A stretch of 64,000 bases of DNA from Cliona cf. orientalis (Eukaryota > Porifera > Demospongiae > Clionaida > Clionaidae): positions 4,092,001 to 4,156,000 of the forward strand of contig OZ005693.1 in assembly GCA_963930775.1 (NCBI GenBank). The letters are read 5' to 3'. The notes beneath the pieces were generated by a model that was given only the letters and a program-made list of their open reading frames with translations, searched no databases and was not told where the DNA came from. Below, piece after piece: positions 23,670 through 40,939 of the stretch; within the stretch, counting starts at the first letter, position 1; every line of letters begins with the position of its first letter. The position numbers and the translations under genes were made by a program.

Positions 23670-26426
23670 TATTATTATTATTATTTTTTTTTTATAGACA
23701 ATGGAGGCCAGGAGGCCCATAAGTCTGAAAAATAGCTGTACTAGAGTGCACAAATAGTATAATAATTGATCAAAGTGATATAATAATATTGTTTATAGGT
23801 GATAATAGCTAATCAATAATATGAACAGTAGACTTTCGTGTTTCCAGGGCTGCGGCAACAAACTTGCAAAATAAAAATATGGTTTTGGGTTGCTCGGCAA
23901 ACGAGATGAACTTGAATTTCTCTAAATTGGATAGAAAGGCGAAGGAATGGTTTACACTTGAACAGTGCTCTATAAGTTTATTTTTCTCCGGCATCGATTT
24001 ATAGAGGTCGCAGTCGAATAGGAAATGTAGCTCATCTTCAACTAGTTGGTTGGAACAGAACCAGCAAAAGCGCTCCTCAGCTGGAATTGGGGTCGGGAGG
24101 TTGTATCTTCCAGTTTCGATTCTAAGGGAATGGGCGCTTGTTCTTAGTCTTGCAGTTGGAACTCGTAAATGGGGAGGAAGATTGAGGTACTTTTCCATTT
24201 TGAAATCATGTTTAATGAGCTTGTATGTTCTAAGCTTCCCTGTGTTAGCTTGAAGCTCACTGGACCATGCTTGGATGTACTGATCTTCAAGTCTTTGTTT
24301 GAGTTCGTTAGCGAATGCATGTGGGTTGACTGAAGATGGGTGGGACCAGACATACGAGTTCCACTTTCATCGAGGATCTGTTTAACATATGAAGTCCATT
24401 GTAGAGAGTGGTTTTTTGCCAGAGTATAGGCCTCTTTGACCAAGGGTGGTAGCTACGTCCCAACTGCCAGCAACTCTCAGCCAGTACTTCACCATTAGAA
24501 TCTTCCTTTTGATGATAAGCGGGGATCTGCCTAACTCGCCATAGCAAGCTAAGTTAGTGGTTGTTATTGGCACCCCGAGAGCAGATTTGCAGAATCTTCG
24601 GTGAATGACTTCCAATTCTTCGGCACGTGCATAACCCCATATCTCACAGCCATATTCAGCTACAGGTCGGACTAAGGAGTCAAACAGGTAGCACTGTAAC
24701 GAGGGATCGGGATGGGATAAATGGGAGAGTGACTTTAAAAGAGAGAAGCAAGCTTTCCTGGTTTGATTCGCAAGTGTTAAGATGGCTGGTCTGAGGGATC
24801 CAGTATCCGATAATACGATGCCTAGGTACTTATACTCGTTTGTAGCTTCAAGTGGAGATGAGCTCAATGTAAAATGGGGTCCTCCCTTTTTGTTATTGAA
24901 TGCAACAGTTTTCGTCTTATCGATATTTATTTTCAGATCCCATGTTAGGCAGTATTCCTCTAGAAGATCGATTGATGTCTGCAAGCCTGAGTGAGAATCC
25001 GCCAGGAGGGCTAAATCATCGGCAAAGAGGAGGAGATGTGCCTTCTTGCTTCCTAAATGGATACTTCCTGAGTTATTTGCTGACAAGTGTGATTCTAGAT
25101 CGCTTATAAAAAGGCTAAAGAGGAGAGGGCTCAAATTACAGCCCTGTCTGACCCCTTTTGAACAGTGAAATGTTGGGGACATCGTTCCGTTAGCCACAAC
25201 TCTGGATGTAGCTTTACCATACATGCTTTGAAGGATTTTTAGCATTCTGCCACCGAGCCCCATTGAGGCGAGTTTGCTCCATAACAGGCCATGGTTGACA
25301 GAGTCGAAGGCCTTAGCAAAATCAACAAAGCAAGTGTATAGTGTTGCTTTCCTTTTTTTATGATGTTGTATTGCTATACTCATTATGAACAGAGGATCGG
25401 TTGTTCTCCTTCCCTGTCTGAATCCGAATTGAGCGTCATTAATTTTATCATTGATATCTGCCCAGTACTGAATTCTTTCCCTTAAGATTGCTGTAAAGAG
25501 CTTACTTAAGATGGGTAGCAAGGTAATTCCTCTATAGTTATTTGGATCTTCTTTGCAACCTTTCTTGTAGATTGGTTTGATTGCTCCAGAGCTCCAGGAG
25601 TCAGGGAAAATCCCTTGCTCCAGTAGTCTGTTGAAAAGTATTGTAGTGAATGATATGAGATCGCTGTTGAACAGCTTGAAAGCAGTGGGTGAGAGACCAT
25701 CAAGGCCAGGGGCCTTGTTTTTCTTCAGGCATGAAATTGCTGCCCTCACTTCCTCTTCTTCGATAGGATCGTCTAGAATAGGGTTCGTTTCGGAATTATG
25801 GGGAGGAACAGCATGAGATCTGACCTCAGAACCCGTTAACAAAGACTCAAAGTATGCCCCCAACCGATCAGTGGATACAGGGATTTCCTTGTCATCAGTG
25901 TTTGTACTGGTTGCATTGGCAATTTTCCTCCAGAATTCGCGAGGGTTTTTCGATTTAAATTCTTTGAGCTCAGTGTGCAATTTGGATATGATATTGCGTT
26001 TCTTTTGCCTAATTAAGTTCTTATATTTGCGTTTATTCTTCCAGGCAAGATCTCTGAGCAGCATATTGTCTGGATCTGCCTTCAGTTTCCTGGCAGATTT
26101 TTTAAAGATTCTCTTGGCTTGCTTGCATTCTTCATCAAACCATGTGTTTTGAGGAAACGAGTTTGATTTCTTTCTTTTATTGTTCCTTTCGGGGCTAGTA
26201 GTCAGCAAGGTAGATTTCAGAAGGGAAATAAATTGGTCAGCACATTCTGCAGCAGGTACTGAGGCTAGCTTGACAGATAGGGTGGATAGGTTGTTCAAGA
26301 ACTCCCCTCTGGAGAAAGCTTCAGCAATATTTTCTTCCGGTAATTGTCTGCTAGATGCAGAGCTGAGGCAATTGTCATCAACATTCTCTGTTTCGCTCTA
26401 ACATGTCATGAGACCACCAGAGTAGT
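23670..26426 (-). mobile_element. 5'-truncated LINE inserted into the GGTACC element
   Basis: The insertion separates GTCGTTGCGGTTAAT from AGTTAAGCAAGAATG, which are adjacent in the other copy of the host element. GTTAAT stands on both sides (23664-23669 and 26427-26432) as target duplication. The 3' end, at the left, has an ATT/poly-T (AAT/poly-A) tail. The endonuclease part is absent, so the copy is 5'-truncated as is usual for target-primed reverse transcription. Confidence 0.85.
23809..26400 (-). pseudogene. Non-LTR reverse transcriptase, frameshifted
   Basis: The minus strand encodes a reverse transcriptase: NNYRGITLLPILSKLF, then FGFRQGRRTTD, then FVDFAKAFDSVNHGLLW, then GVRQGCNLSPLLFSLF, and the catalytic LLLFADDLALLA. 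The thumb follows, then AEYGCEIWG and ACYGELGRSPL, and last a Cys/His block CWFCSN-x6-HFLFDCD near the C terminus. Open frame runs from below 26400, but the coding path changes frame near 24443 and again near 24360, so this copy cannot make the whole protein. The layout fits the Jockey/CR1/L2 side of LINEs; the exact clade is not decided. No full endonuclease domain is present. Confidence 0.88.
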
Positions 26427-26930
26427 GTTAATAGTTAAGCAAGAATGCTTTGATGTGGGCAATTACCGGCCTTTTCTTCAGGGGCCACTTCCGGTCGCTA
26501 ATTACACGCGCATAATCATCCCTGGCCGATTCTGGACACGCCCACCTTCGACCAAAAGCACTCGTATGGCCTCTTCGGCCACGCCCCTTCACGATTCGCT
26601 AATTGAATTAGCCATTCCTGACGCTCACGCCCACGCAATTAAATGGTACCTAAGTTTGATGGATTTGTGTTGATTAGCTAACTTGTAGCTAAAAATGTAG
26701 TGTTTTTCTTGTATAATAAACTACATAGAGAGATAAAACTGTATGTAGAAATAGACCAGTACTTATACACTCAGGTGCTCCAATCGATCACCATCGTTAT
26801 GTAACAGGCAGTATTATGACCGCTCCATCCATAATGTAGGTAAAGGTCGTCAAAGAATGAGCAGGGGTGTAGGTCAGAGTGGGTGTAAATTATGATCGTC
26901 ACAATTGCAGATCGATGTGTAATGCGCGCA

Positions 26931-28118
26931 TGCTCAATGCGGAGAGTAGCTATAGAACCCCTCCCCTCCCCACATTTAGACGTGCATGGGTAGCCTGCCA
27001 TCATTATACTAAGATTAGTTGTCCGTGTGTGTGTGTACGACCAGAAAGGTGACCGGAAGCGATTTGACCCCAGCTAAAAAGTATTCTTTCTCGGCGTCAC
27101 TGGATTTGGAACGATACAACAGACAGCCCACTGACGGCTGGCTATGGCCCAGCAGCCACTAAAGTGAGCTGCTTCAAAAAAAAAAAACGCCGGCGCAGAA
27201 TTAGACTAAACTGTACACCAAGGGGTGGTCTCTCCTATACCCACTGTGGTTAGATCTGCGACCGGGGTCACAATTTGTGACCGCCAAAATTCGGCTGTGA
27301 CCTCGTGACCGTGCTTAAAATTCGGCTGTGACCTAGTGACCACGCTTAAAATCGTCGGCTATTAGCACTAGCTAGCTATAGTATAGTATAGTATAGTAGT
27401 AGCCGCGCGGGCCGCGCATGCTCACGTGAACATAATTATTAAAATTGATATTAGTAACGTAGCTAGCTAGCTGTAGCTAGAACATCGAATCAGAACATGT
27501 CATGTGGATATGGAACGTTTAAAGGGCGAGTATATCATCTCTGAATATGTACCTACGTATTATTTAGCTAGTATTTGACATGTCTGACAACCTCGTCCAT
27601 GTTTGTGCTCTGTGACCGCGGAATAGCAATTTTAGCGCCGTGACCTGGTGACCACTTATGAAAAACCTCGGTGACCCAGTGACTACCCCGTGACCCCGGT
27701 CGCAGATCTGACCACACTGGGTATAGGAGAGACCACCCCTTGTACACTTACATATGGCGGCCTGGAGAATGCGAAAGGGTGACATTCTGGAGTCGATGTT
27801 GCCCATAGGTGCTTTCCAGAGGGAGGCGATTCTATTCTAAGCGTCTTCTCTTGGGACCCCTTGCGAGCGAAGCTGCAAGACAAGTAACGAATTCTTCAGC
27901 TGGCTGATTGACAAAGATACATGATTAGGCAGGATGTGCACGTGCGCTAGCTTGCACGATGCGCATGCGCACAAATATGTAGGCAAAGGTCGTCGACCAC
28001 ACATGCACAATAATAGCACGGGGATAAAGGAGTGAGCGAGTGAAGCGAGCTCACTCCTTGTATAATATATTCTTGCTATCTATTAGGGCTCTCTATAATA
28101 TAGGGCTTCTAAATTATC
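26931..28118. other. Spacer between the duplication and the Ig receptor
   Basis: It holds one TIR element (27219-27742), a GCGCATGC-type palindrome and an AGGCAAAGGTCGTCG motif near 27977. A short open reading frame beginning ATGGCGGCCTGGAGAATGCG at 27755 is 30 codons long and of unknown meaning. The last 90 bp should hold the promoter of the receptor gene. Confidence 0.45.
27219..27742. mobile_element. CAAGGGGTGG-ended element with 5-bp TACAC duplication
   Basis: The inverted ends CAAGGGGTGGTCTCTCCTAT are about 50 bp long and run on through AGATCTGCGACCGGGGTCAC. TACAC flanks both sides (27214-27218 and 27743-27747). The interior has repeated GTGACC-TGGTGACC phrases and no coding sequence. 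The superfamily is not clear. Confidence 0.72.
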
Positions 28119-33089
<4,971 letters not shown>

Positions 33090-33610
33090 TCATAGTCAGA
33101 CTGTGCTGTAATCATAAAATTGGATATAATATTATTATAACTATATATGTAATGAACGCATGTACTCTAACTATTGACTCAAATAATTTCCTTATATTAT
33201 CCTCATTGTTACGTCATAATATTATTATGTCATTTCCTGTATGTATTATTGCTATTTCCTGAATAATAATCAGTCTTGCCATAGTGATACCAGTAAAGAA
33301 GTGCATGTTCAAGAGCTGCTGGGCAGAGGTCTTTTACATATTATTTAGCTGTGTTCATTGCATGTCCTCCATCCTACAGCAATCAATTGCAAGGCTCAGC
33401 ATAATTAAACACTCGTAAATATTATACAAATGACATGTAAATTAAATGTTATTAATACAGTACAAGTGCAAGGCCATAGCCCATAGGAGTATATAGATCC
33501 GGTCAGTCCAGCCATGGCCGGACCACGATTTTTCGGTAAAGGTAGTCAAATGATTTATCTAGGCATGCGCAGTAAGCTTTTTAATCAATGTATGCTGGCA
33601 AGAGTAGATA

Positions 33611-34140
33611 CCGTACCCTCGCGAAAGAGGGCCCATGGGCGGTGCACCTTACATTGGGCCAAGATTGGGGGGTGGGCTGATATTCGAGGTATCAGTATCG
33701 CATTTATACACGAAAGAGCGCCCAGGTAAGTTACACACGCTAGGTTCATAATTTGAATAGTAGCAGCGGCTACTATTGATTTCAGCCTTATTCAAGCACG
33801 GTTGCCAATTCAGAGCACGGGCAGTCGCGATACTTCATCATGTATCATTGAGTGCAGCTCTACTAAGTGGGCGTGGCTACGATCGCTAGCCGTGTGCGTT
33901 AGTTTATTTTTGCTTAAATGTGGACTAAAGCTAGCTAGGCTTAGTTTTACAGCTGTTTAGTACGCTACTTATCGATCTTACGAAGTTCAGTCCTCATAAA
34001 CCAGCCATTTGAGCTGCATTTTCAAGGGCATCTACACATGGGCGCATATTCGAGTAAACACTAGACCTTAGCAGGAAATTGAGCCCAAAGTGGGGGGTGG
34101 GCGGACATTCCGTAGTGGGCCCTCTTTCGCGAGGGTACGG
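33611..34140. mobile_element. TA-flanked MITE with CCGTACCCTCGCG ends
   Basis: The inverted ends CCGTACCCTCGCGAAAGAGG continue into GCCCA on both sides, and the dinucleotide TA stands outside each end (33609-33610 and 34141-34142). Internal short inverted repeats (AGTAGCAGCGGCTACT) are present. It has no coding sequence and is probably mariner-type. Confidence 0.72.
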
Positions 34141-34195
34141 TAATATTACTCTTGATGCTGGCTGGAGAAGTAATTATTTATGGCTCCTTTAATAC

Positions 34196-35020
34196 TAGCT
34201 AAAGCTTCCACACTAATGTCCCTTCAGCAAATGATGTCCTTACTGTCCCATCAGTCACTACTGTCAAATCAGACACCAATGTCCCTTCAGTCTCTACTGT
34301 CAAATCAGTCACCAATGTCCCTTCTGTCACTGCTGTCTACTGTCTTTACTGTCCCTTCAGTCACTATACTGTCAAATCATTCATCAACATCATTTCAGTC
34401 CCTGCTGTCCTTACTATCCTATTCAGTCACTACTGTCAAATTGGTCACTAATATCACAGCTGTCCTCACTGTCCCATTAGTCACTACTGCCAAATCAGTC
34501 ACCAATGTTCCTTCAGTCACTATACTGTCCTTACTGTCTCATTAGTCACTACTATCAAATCAGTCACCAATATCCTTGTGGTCACTGCTGTTCTTACTGT
34601 CCCATCAGTCACCAATATCCCTTCAGTTACTGCTGTCTTTACTGTCCTATCAGTCACTACTGTAAAAGTAGTCACTGATGTCCTTTCAGTCACTGCTGTC
34701 CTTACTGTCCCACCACTCACTACTATCAGATCAGTCATTAATGTCCCTTCAGTCACTGCTGTCCTTACTGTCCCATCAGTAACTAGTCACCAATGTTCCA
34801 TTATTATCACTATACTGTCCTATTATAGTCACTATACTGTCAAATCAGTAGCCAATGTCCAAAAAATGATCTGTACGTAACTGTTGACGGTCATTTATCA
34901 GTCAATGCTGTCCCTTACTGTCCCATCATACCATCAAATATTGATCACCACCGTCCCATCAGCTACTAGCTATACTGTCCTTGTCAGTTACTGTAAAATC
35001 AGTCACCAATGTCTCATCAT
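34196..35020. repeat. Minisatellite array, plus orientation
   Basis: A diverged tandem repeat with a unit of roughly 63 bp, itself made of three related parts of about 21 bp: CTTCAGTCACTGCTGTCC, TTACTGTCCCATCAGTCACT and ACTGTCAAATCAGTCACCAA. Several frames stay open through it because the unit length is divisible by three. Confidence 0.85.
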
Positions 35021-35609
35021 AATTTTAACCTTGCCACAAAGCGTATGAAGAGGGTAACTGTAATCACTGGGCAATTTTTGCTATCAGTCTGTCCATCAGT
35101 CCGTCAACTTACACCATGAATAGACTTGTACTTTAACCCATGCAGGCACACTACGTATATACATAATTATAATTATGTATAATATGAACATACAGTGTAG
35201 ATCATTTTCAGTGTGATCCTGACTGTGTGGTTAACCACTACTGTAACACCTTGTTGGAGCCAACAAAGTCAGACATCAGTCACAGAGCACTATATAAACT
35301 GAGCCTCTTTCCACTTCACTTTGTGTATGATGCCCTAATTATAATAGGTACATGTAGTTACATGTGCTTGATACCCTAACCTAACTGGTTACATATATTT
35401 ATGCATAACATAATACACCAGAATATTCTTATGTATAATGCATAATATGAAGAGCATTATCCAACTATACACTACATGAGTATATTATTGTAGATGAATG
35501 CATACCTAGAGCAGTGGGTGACATCACACTCAACCAATAATCAAGCTAATGGCTATGGTTAGGTTTAGGCTGCAAGGGTTCTGCACTTGAATTAATGCAT
35601 TCATTCTCT

Positions 35610-36800
35610 ACTGTCCCATCGTTCAACAATGTCTCATCTGTCACTATTGTCCTTAATTACTGTCCCAGTTATAGTGACTGATGGGACAGTATATATAAGG
35701 ACAGCAGTGACTAATGAGACATCAATTGATGACTGGTTTGATAGTGGTGCCTGATGGGATAGTACAATTATTAGAAGTATTTTATGGCAGAGTACTATAG
35801 TAAGGACAACATGGGATAACTGTGACAACTTTGACAGCAGTCTCATGATGGGACATTAATTAATATAACTGAAATATTACCGGTAACTGATGAGACAATA
35901 AGGACAAAAGTGACCAAATTGACACCTAATTTAAACATTAATATAAATTTTTATATCTTGATCTGATGGGGTATATACGTAGCTAGTAAGGACACAAGTT
36001 ACTTATAGTGCAGTAAGAATAGTGATGACTGATGTGACATGCTGACTTTACGACAGTAGTGATAGATATATAGGGCAGTAAGGATAGCAGTGACTGAAGG
36101 GACATTAGTTACTGATTTGACAGTATAGTAACTAATGTGACAGTAAGATAGCAGTGGCAGAAAAGACAGTGACTGACTAGGGAGAGTAAAGATAGCAGCT
36201 GAAGACTGATTTGACCGTAGTTACTGATGGGACAGTAAGACAGCAGTGACTGAAGGGACATTCGTGACTGATTTGACGCTAGTGACTGATGGGACTGTAA
36301 GGGCAGCATTGCCTGAGGGGACATTGATGACTGTAGTTACTGATGGGACAGAAAGGACAGCAGTGACTGAAGGGACATTTGTAAGCGATTGACAGCACTA
36401 ACTGATGGGACAATAAGGACAGCAGTGACTGAAAGGACATTGGTGACTGATTTGAAAGTAGTGACTGATGGGACAGTCGATTGAAGGGACATTGGTGACT
36501 GATTTGGCAGTAGTGACTATAGTGGGACAGTAAGGAAAGCAGTGACTAAAGGGACATTGGTGACTGTGTGGGACTAGCTATATACAGTGATTGAAGGGAC
36601 ATTGGTGACTGATTTGGCAGTAGCGACTAATGGGACAGTAAGGACAGCAGTGACTGAAGGGACATTGGTGACTGTAGTTACCGATGGGATGGGATGGTAC
36701 GGACAGCAGTGACTGGAGGGACATTAGTGACTGATTTGACAGTAGTGACTGATGAGACAGTAAGGACAGCGGTGACTGATGAGACATTGATGACATTGTT
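35610..36800. repeat. Minisatellite array, inverted orientation
   Basis: The same unit as at 34196-35020, read on the minus strand (GGGACATTGGTGACTGATTT, then GACAGTAGTGACTGATGGGA). The two arrays face each other across about 600 bp of AT-rich DNA, giving a large imperfect inverted repeat. I found no clear terminal sequence or target duplication outside. Confidence 0.85.
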
Positions 36801-37598
36801 GCACTTGATCAGTGATGAAGCAGTAGCAACAGGGGTGACTAACGTTGGTATATATAGTATAACTGATGCGAAGGTATTATGCACCTTATTGATGTAGCAA
36901 TAATACTATAGTAATAATGTATACAATATCATTCGTATAGTATACAATGTACAAAATATTATAATAATATTTATACACCGTGGCATAACATTATTGTAGA
37001 AGGATTGTTAATGATATTAAATTAATAGTGATTCTTACATGAAGTTATAACCTAATTTATGTCATTGTAGTATTATTTTAATAGTAGAGATTGGTATTAT
37101 ATCACTTAAAATTTAATAATAATGATCTCATGAGGTACAAACAGGAGCAATTATGACAGTTCAGCTCTAAAGTATCAAATTCAATATATAGACCTGCTGA
37201 TCATATGTACACCGTGCTCTGCTATCTCCCAGCTGATCTTGTCAATCCTGAGTTGGCTATGTACTTACTGATTGAAATAAATCAGTTTGACTGAGTGCAT
37301 GTACATATTTTTAGGCCCTTACCATGCACCACCTCCTGCATGCACGCGCGATGGGGGAGGGGGAGGTAATCATTAAAAATGTGGAATTTGTGGAAAGATC
37401 GAGCCTACAGCTGCTAACGACCTTTACCTATACATTAACTTGTGCGCATGGGCAGAGAGCACACCCACGCGTCATTTCCGTTTCCGTTGTGATGTCAAAT
37501 AGCAGAATCGAAGCGTCATAAACACTTGCTTAAAGTTTCAGTGTTAAAGCAGTATACGTAGCCATTAGTAAGATAAAAAAGTACTTCATTTATGAAAT

Positions 37599-38159
37599 AT
37601 GAAGTTTAATTGTTTGCTAGCAGTATTTTTTGTTGTGGCAAGTCTGCCAGCTTCATACTGTCAGCTTACAGCCGCTACCATCTCACCAATTGGTACCTTT
37701 CAAGCCAGATTGGATCCCAGAACAAATACTATCTTCAATTGCATAGTGAAAGGAGCTGATGCCCTAGTCTGGAGGGTTGATGGGATACCAGCAGAGGAAG
37801 AAAGGATTCGTAACCGTGGAATATCAACAGACAATGTGAATACCGGAATTGACAATACTCTTCAAGGGAGTATTACAATCCCAAATACTATGGTCAACAA
37901 TTATTCTAGTGTGGTTTGTGTGGCAATGAATATTCCTGGCACTGAGCCCCCTGAAATCAGCAGCGATCCAGGTGTTCTACAACTATTTGTTGAATCCGAT
38001 AATTCAACAAACTCAGTGAGTCCTACTGATAATTTTGGTCTTACTGATTTTCGAACAGAATCAAATTCAATGGCAATGTCATCTAGCATAGGTAGTGTTA
38101 CCATCATTGCTTTGTGTATTAGCATAATAATATTATCATGCAGAGTTTTGTTTGCATAA
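37599..38159 (+). CDS. Single Ig-domain surface protein, probable GPI anchor
   Basis: One exon of 186 residues. Residues 1-21 are a signal peptide. The following domain matches the first domain of the Ig receptor at 28119: both have TxATISP, LDP-x4-TIF-C, VxGA-x2-LWxVD and an IRxRGIST block, and the second cysteine in VVCVAM. After a Ser/Asn-rich stretch the protein ends in a hydrophobic segment (SVTIIALCISIIILSC) with only four residues beyond it. There is thus no cytoplasmic tail, which favours a GPI-anchor signal over a signalling receptor. It could act as a ligand, decoy or co-receptor for its paralog; that is inference. Codon use and a TATA-poor upstream region look ordinary. Confidence 0.78.
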   Translation: MKFNCLLAVFFVVASLPASYCQLTAATISPIGTFQARLDPRTNTIFNCIVKGADALVWRVDGIPAEEERIRNRGISTDNVNTGIDNTLQGSITIPNTMVNNYSSVVCVAMNIPGTEPPEISSDPGVLQLFVESDNSTNSVSPTDNFGLTDFRTESNSMAMSSSIGSVTIIALCISIIILSCRVLFA

Positions 38160-38569
38160 ATTCTGTTAAGATACATCATGGGCCAAGTTTTAATACCAAC
38201 AGTATATCAAGTATGCCTACTTGCTGATCATTATCACCATTGGCATTTGCACCTCTGAATAGAGAAGGTTAATGTACTATATGAAATCACATCCTTTATA
38301 AGAACCCCACTTCCTGTAAACTGCTTAGTCATACTAGACAGTTCGGCGCGGAAGCTCGAAGCGAGCTGATTGCGCAATTGCGGGGGCGGTCGATCACGAT
38401 GAGCATGCGCCGTGTGAACATGCAGCGCGGGATAAGGTCATGACCTTGATGTTGTGACTACAGGTTCAATGTCACGTATAGCTATGGAGTCATGATCAAG
38501 GTATGTGAGGAATGATCTATTTACTAAGAGTGGGAACACCTGCTGACCTGTTCCTTACGTATATGCTTA

Positions 38570-38730
38570 GGGGACACTTCCAAAAAATTAGCGTCATTAT
38601 GGGCCATGATGCTATTTTCGAACTAGCTATATTTAATAATATTATATCCTTGAACTTGTGGACTATGCATGTAGCTCATGCTGTATGTAATGTTGACGCT
38701 AATTTTTATTTAGTTTGGAAGTGTCCCCTT
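38570..38730. mobile_element. 160-bp MITE with AGGGGACACTTCC ends
   Basis: The inverted ends AGGGGACACTTCCAAA and AATTAGCGTCA lie at both sides of a short AT-rich centre. The target duplication is not clear. It has no coding sequence. Confidence 0.65.
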
Positions 38731-38935
38731 GGTAGTTGCGTAACTTTAAGTTGATTTATTTCGATGAACTCGAAATTCTACCCCCCCCCCCCCCCCCCCA
38801 GCCCCTAACCCCACAAATTTTTAAATAATGCAGTAGCTACCGTCGTACTTACTGTAATTTAGGCGCCACTGTAATAATTATAAGCGCCGTCTGACCATTT
38901 ATGGTATTTTTTCCTTCTAAACCGAACATTGTATA

Positions 38936-39518
38936 CAGTGGACTCTCCGAATAACGGACACCTTGGTACATAGGCTTCTGTCCTTTATTCGGGGTCTGTC
39001 CTTTATTGGGGTGTTTTACTTTAGTCACCCCCACTTCATCTAATATTAATTCTATAGCCAATAATTCATTGTTATAAAAAAATTCATGACGTATTCAAGT
39101 GACATTGTATGGCTAGCTACTTGCCATTTGAGCATGCAAGTAAAGCAGTGGCTGTTGTCATTACTATAGCAAGTATAGCTAGACAAAGTACTACCGTTTT
39201 TAGAGCGTCTAGATGTATTGCTGTCTTATTATTTTGGTACAGATTGTTAATAATGCCATGAACTGCATGTAAGAAGGTCGTGGGCGGGGTTAGCCACATC
39301 CACCGCCGTCCGTTAGTCGGAACGTTTTTTGTATAGTACTGTATTACTTCATGCAAGCTGCTGTGTCCGTTATCCGGAATTCGGAGGCAAGTTGTCCGCT
39401 ATTCAGGTGTTGCTACTGTATTAAACATAATATGGAGATATTGGTTGGTACATATAGCAGTGTCCGTTATTTGGTAGAGGTCCGTTATTGGGAGTGTCCG
39501 TTAATAGAGAGTCCACTG
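38936..39518. mobile_element. Pogo/Tigger-like MITE
   Basis: The ends CAGTGGACTCTCCGAATAAC and inverted CAGTGGACTCTCTATTAACG are flanked by TA (38934-38935, 39519-39520). Repeated GTCCTTTATT and GTCCGTTAT phrases lie near the ends. It is of the same type as 21113-21676 but belongs to a different subfamily. Confidence 0.78.
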
Positions 39519-39654
39519 TATATGGCTATTAGAATGCCTGCTTGCATTGTATGGCTCTACTATGCATCCTGCTTGACTGTGTGATGGTTTTCGGACCATT
39601 TTTTCTGCTTAGTGTGTGGTCCCCTTGAAGAAAAAAAGGAAAGCAATCTGACCA

Positions 39655-40760
39655 ATAATTAACCCGCACGCATGCGCAAGGGGTAAAGTAATTGGTCGTG
39701 TCGTCATTGTCGTTGTCGTTAGCACAAAAATCGCCATGTCTCGAGGTCTAGGCACCTGAGCGACTAGTAAATGGGTTTCAGCGTGCTTCGAATCGAGGGA
39801 CATAGTCCACTATATGCTCGAGCGTCACAATTAAATAGTGCTTTTTTATTAGCCTTCGTAACCACGTATATCAACAGTGCCCACTCAATGCGTTTATGCA
39901 TGCAGGCCATGTGCTTTCTGCACATGCGCATGACAAATGATAAGGTAAAGGTCGTCAATAATGCTAGTGGCAAATGTTTGGCTGCTAGCTCTCCGCAGAC
40001 TGGAATGTAAAGCCCCATCGAATCAGAATATTAGATACCTACATCTAGATCTGGTGCAGAGAGAGAGTCAGTAATTTTTTTGGCTGATATCACCAGGAGG
40101 CTATAGATAACTAGAGCTCTATAGAGCACATACCCCGCGCGCACATTGCGCAACCTATAGAGCTGCTTTTGTTGCTGCTTGGTTGTATCAAGACCCCCAT
40201 AAGCTCTTGGTTGTATAAGATAGGGCTCTTGGTGATATCAGCAAAAACACCACTGACTCTTTTTCTGCACCAGATCTAGACTAGGTACATATAGGTATCT
40301 TACATTCTGATTCGATGGGGCCAGTCTGCGGATAGCTTACCAGCCAAACGTATGCCGCTAGCATTATTGACGACCTTCACCTTCCATAAGTTATGCGCAT
40401 GAGCAGAAAGCATAAGGCCTGCATGCATAATGCATTGAGTGGGCACTGTCGATAGGCGTGGTTACGAAGGCTAACAAAAAGGCACCATTTGTGACGCTCG
40501 TGGACCATATCGCTCAATTCAAAGCATACTAAAGCCCGTTTTTTGCCAAATGCGACTGATTCATTGTGCTTACTAGTCGCTCAGGTGACTAGACCTCGAG
40601 ATATGGCGATTTTTCTGCTAACAACAACAATTACAACAACGACAACAACGACACGACTGATTACTTTACCCCCTTGCGCATGCGCGCGGGGTAATTATAC
40701 AACCAATAGATCTATAGATTGTGCAATGTGCGCGCGGGGTATGTGCTCTACAGAGCTCTA
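39655..40760. repeat. 1.1-kb imperfect palindrome
   Basis: The left arm (about 39655-40165) and the right arm (about 40180-40760) are inverted copies with small gaps. Shared marks in order are GCGCATGCGCAAGGGGTAAA, ATCGCCAT-TCTCGAGGTCTAG, CACCTGAGCGACTAGTAA, AAGGTCGTCAATAATGCTAG, GATTCGATGGGGC and GGTGATATCAGC. The arms contain the same AAAATCGCCAT and GGTCGTCAA motifs as the centre of the foldback at 29717-31567. Confidence 0.8.
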
Positions 40761-40771
40761 GTTGAAAAACT

Positions 40772-40939
40772 GAACTCTGGGCAATTGGCTCTTGGGTTGG
40801 TTTGGAGCGGAAACGTGGTCATGGGCTGTACTTTGATGGTGTTTACATGGACAATGATTTCATTGTACATTTTGCTGGAGACAGAAGACTGAAGCTTGGT
40901 GTAATGAAGCAGGCTTTATCAGGGAGATTGAAAAGGTGA
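40772..40939 (+). pseudogene. 3' fragment of GT34-like glycosyltransferase
   Basis: It matches the last 55 or so codons of the gene at 10375-12824 (GSWVGLERKRGHGLYFDGVY, VHFAGD, stop at 40937-40939). The rest of the gene, including DTD, is missing. It marks the left edge of duplication copy 2. Confidence 0.85.

Larger units (their letters stand above)
22893..26650. mobile_element. GGTACC-ended element, copy 2, split by a LINE
   Basis: It starts GGTACCATTAAATTGCGTGG and ends with its inverse at 26650. TAA stands at 22890-22892 and 26651-26653. The segmental copy at 48590-48604 reads GCAT-TAA-GTTTGATGG, the uninterrupted target. Without the LINE (23670-26426) the element is about 1 kb and follows copy 1 at 15458-16462 closely. 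The 3-bp duplication points to Harbinger; copy 1 would also allow TTAA. Confidence 0.85.
12658..26930. repeat. Segmental duplication, copy 1 (paired with 40772-48872)
   Basis: The following blocks match copy 2 in the same order and orientation: the glycosyltransferase 3' end and downstream DNA (12658-13430 with 40772-41760), the POT transporter with both flanks (about 18115-20600 with 43800-46280), the following spacer (20890-22892 with 46320-48600), and 26651-26930 with 48600-48872. Copy 1 is longer because of insertions at 13478, 14953, 15458, 20607, 21113 and 22893 and MITE clusters; copy 2 has its own insertions at 42159 and 46645. The order of matching blocks shows one event followed by separate transposon invasions. 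Confidence 0.88.

Noticed and set aside
24382..26298. Active LINE protein
   Set aside because: The frame lacks the endonuclease part and shifts twice before the C-terminal zinc-binding block, and the first codon often assumed at 26298 is TTG, not ATG.
34180..36897. Open frames rich in Val-Thr or Ser-Leu
   Set aside because: They come from the minisatellite with a unit divisible by three.
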